6,055 nucleotides of DNA from Nitrospirota bacterium (GTDB lineage Bacteria > Nitrospirota > CAKKRA01 > 9FT-COMBO-42-15). The stretch is from NCBI GenBank assembly GCA_023248415.1, contig JAHFEP010000179.1, positions 1-6,055 of the forward strand, given 5' to 3'. The stretch's first letter is position 1. Every line of letters begins with the position of its first letter. Both the position numbers and the translations under genes were made by a program. Under the pieces are notes generated by a model. It was not told the origin of the DNA, did not search any database, and was given only the letters and a program-made list of their open reading frames with translations. Shown one piece after another: positions 4,341 through 6,055 of this stretch.

Positions 4341-5399
4341 ATGTCTCTATTTCAAGAAACACTATCAAAGATTAAGCCTATCGACAGCTCATTAACACAA
4401 AAGATTCAGGCAAAGCTTGATAATTTAACAAAGCCGCAGGGGAGTCTTGGCAGACTTGAGGAGTTTGCCATGAGATACTGCCTTATAAAAAACACCCTTG
4501 AGCCGAAATTAAAAAAGAAGGCTATATTCACCTTTGCAGGCGACCATGGTGTTGCAGATGAGGGTGTTTCTGCATTTCCAAAAGAGGTTACGCCGCAGAT
4601 GGTCTTTAATTTTCTTCGCGGCGGAGCTGGGATAAATGTTATTGCAAGGCATGCAGGCGCTGATGTTGTGGTTGTGGATATTGGTGTAGACCACGACTTT
4701 ACAGATGCTGCTGGTCTTATAAAGAAGAAGGTTAACAAGGGGACAAAAAATATTGCAAGAGGTCCTGCAATGAGCAAGGACGATGCAATTAAAGCATTAG
4801 AGGTTGGGATTGAACTTGCCAATGAATATGCTAAAAAGGGTTATGATATATTTGGCACAGGCGATATGGGTATAGCAAATACTACACCTTCTTCTGCTAT
4901 AGTTGCTGCAATCAGCGGCAAACCTGTTGAAAATGTAACAGGAAAAGGGACAGGGATTAATGACAGCTCTTTTAATAATAAGGTTGCTGTAATAAAGAAG
5001 GCAATTGAGATTAACAAACCTGACAAAAATGATCCGATGGATGTCTTATCAAAACTCGGTGGATATGAGATTGCAGGCATTGCAGGTCTTATTATCGGCG
5101 GCGCTGCGAACAGGATACCTGTTGTAGTTGACGGTTTTATATCCTCTGCAGGCGCACTCATTGCAACTCAAATTGAGCCAAAGATAAAGGATTATATTTT
5201 TATGGCGCATAAGTCAGTAGAAGCAGGGCATCAGGCAATGCTGGATATAATTGGCCAGAGGCCGTTCGTTGACTTAAATCTCAGGCTCGGTGAAGGCACA
5301 GGCGCTGCACTCGGCATAGGTTTAATTGAATGCGGTGTAAAGATATTAACAGAGATGGCAACCTTTGGAGACGCAGGCGTCTCAACCTCGGTGCAATAG
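4341..5399 (+). CDS. cobT: Nicotinate-nucleotide--dimethylbenzimidazole phosphoribosyltransferase CobT
   Basis: The enzyme moves phosphoribose from nicotinate mononucleotide to the lower-ligand base (classically 5,6-dimethylbenzimidazole), giving the alpha-riboside phosphate used by CobS. The 352-aa length is normal for this soluble family. Seen: LTKPQGSLGRLEE (29-41), FAGDHGVADEGVSAFP (65-80), VTPQMVFNFLRGGAGINV (83-100), GDMGIANTT (174-182), GKGTGIND (201-208), GGYEIAGIAG (240-249), VVDGFISSAGAL (262-273), AHKSVEAGH (289-297) and RLGEGTGAAL (315-324), where Glu318 matches the catalytic glutamate of the Salmonella enzyme (Glu317 there, from memory). Oddity: the usual GEMGIGNTT motif reads GDMGIANTT, with Asp175 replacing a conserved active-site Glu. 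The start is set by the strong SD at 4325-4331. Which base is used in vivo cannot be told from the sequence. Confidence 0.96.
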   Translation: MSLFQETLSKIKPIDSSLTQKIQAKLDNLTKPQGSLGRLEEFAMRYCLIKNTLEPKLKKKAIFTFAGDHGVADEGVSAFPKEVTPQMVFNFLRGGAGINVIARHAGADVVVVDIGVDHDFTDAAGLIKKKVNKGTKNIARGPAMSKDDAIKALEVGIELANEYAKKGYDIFGTGDMGIANTTPSSAIVAAISGKPVENVTGKGTGINDSSFNNKVAVIKKAIEINKPDKNDPMDVLSKLGGYEIAGIAGLIIGGAANRIPVVVDGFISSAGALIATQIEPKIKDYIFMAHKSVEAGHQAMLDIIGQRPFVDLNLRLGEGTGAALGIGLIECGVKILTEMATFGDAGVSTSVQ

Positions 5400-6055
5400 A
5401 TGAGAGGATTTATATTAGCATGGGAGTTTCTCACAATAATCCCGCTTACCAGAAATAAAGCAGTAAAGCCAGAGGAGCTTGCAAGTTCAATGGCTTTTTT
5501 CCCATTGGTGGGTCTTTTATTAGGTATTATTCTTGCAATTTCTAATATTCTCCTTCTGAAGATATTGCCAGCGTCAATAGTAGATGCAATTCTTATTGGT
5601 GAGCTTATTTTATTAACACGAGGCCTTCATATAGACGGATTTGTTGATACAATTGACGGCCTTGCAGGAGGAAAGACAAAAGAGGATATCCTGCATATAA
5701 TGCGCGACCATAGGGTTGGCGCACTTGGTGTTGTTGGTGTTGTTATGCTGCTTATGATAAAATATATAAGTTTAAATTCCGTGCCGCCTGCTTCTAAGAA
5801 TCTTGCGCTGATAGCAATGCCAATGATTAGCAGGTGGCTTCAGGTGCCTTTTACAAATATGCTTTCTTATGCAAGGCAGGATGGCATGGGAAAGGCATTT
5901 GTAGAGGGTGTAAAGGGAAGGCAAGTTGGGATAGCAACAATATTTACAGCATTAGCTTTAATATTTTTTTTCAAATTTAACTCTACTTTAATTATTGGTC
6001 TGATGGCTATTGTTACATATCTTATTGGCCTTTATTTTAAAAAGATATTAGGAGG
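5400..6055 (+). CDS. cobS: Adenosylcobinamide-GDP ribazoletransferase CobS (3' end cut off)
   Basis: This cobalamin synthase is an integral membrane enzyme that joins adenosylcobinamide-GDP with alpha-ribazole (phosphate) in the last assembly step. The first 218 codons are visible, with no stop before the window edge; the family is usually about 240-260 aa, so the C-terminus is missing. Seen: N-terminus MRGFILAWEFLTIIPL, typical of CobS; LASSMAFFPLVGLLLG (27-42); the acidic metal-binding signature HIDGFVDTIDGLAGG (77-91, with Asp79, Asp83 and Asp86); and IMRDHRVGALG (100-110). Several hydrophobic membrane spans are present (about 30-56, 107-122, 177-190, 195-212). The ATG starts at the base right after the cobT TAG (5397-5399) and lacks a clear SD, so it probably depends on ribosomes finishing cobT. 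The window ends within the gene, so later operon members are unknown. Confidence 0.95.
   Translation, partial: MRGFILAWEFLTIIPLTRNKAVKPEELASSMAFFPLVGLLLGIILAISNILLLKILPASIVDAILIGELILLTRGLHIDGFVDTIDGLAGGKTKEDILHIMRDHRVGALGVVGVVMLLMIKYISLNSVPPASKNLALIAMPMISRWLQVPFTNMLSYARQDGMGKAFVEGVKGRQVGIATIFTALALIFFFKFNSTLIIGLMAIVTYLIGLYFKKILG

Overview
The window (about 40% GC by eye, all genes on the + strand) looks like chromosomal sequence from an AT-leaning Gram-negative-type bacterium rich in short dispersed palindromic repeats. The repeat style and protein flavour fit groups such as Nitrospirota or Desulfobacterota. That placement is an impression from memory and is not shown by the sequence.

Layout: (1) 52-2361, a complete membrane sensor histidine kinase (dCache-like sensor, HAMP, PAS, HisKA, HATPase) with no response regulator in view. 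(2) 2362-2630, a perfect-consensus sigma70-type promoter, a strong hairpin, and a complete tRNA-Gly (anticodon CCC, CCA encoded) followed by an AT-rich palindrome. (3) About 2630-2904, a cobalamin riboswitch with a transcriptional expression platform in which aptamer-side P13, antiterminator and terminator are mutually exclusive. (4) 2922-3061, a roughly 140-bp MITE/REP-like palindromic element in the leader. (5) 3086 to the end, a cobalamin operon cobO-cobU-cobT-cobS, with cobS cut by the window edge.

The four cob products form one functional block. CobO adenosylates the corrinoid. CobU activates adenosylcobinamide (phosphate) with GTP. CobT activates the lower-ligand base, classically 5,6-dimethylbenzimidazole. 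CobS joins the two into adenosylcobalamin (phosphate). Control by a B12 riboswitch gives end-product feedback. Translation appears coupled at cobO/cobU (11-nt overlap) and cobT/cobS (the cobS ATG directly follows the cobT stop).

The unusual aspect is the repeat load. Four unrelated repeat types sit in or between the cob genes: the leader element, a palindromic element encoding most of an N-terminal extension of CobU, a 7-bp GGGG-containing tandem (potential G-quadruplex) inside a CobU loop, and a 59-bp inverted repeat between cobU and cobT. No wholly new system is evident. The best leads are the two in-frame repeat insertions in CobU and the possible co-transcription of tRNA-Gly with the riboswitch-controlled operon.
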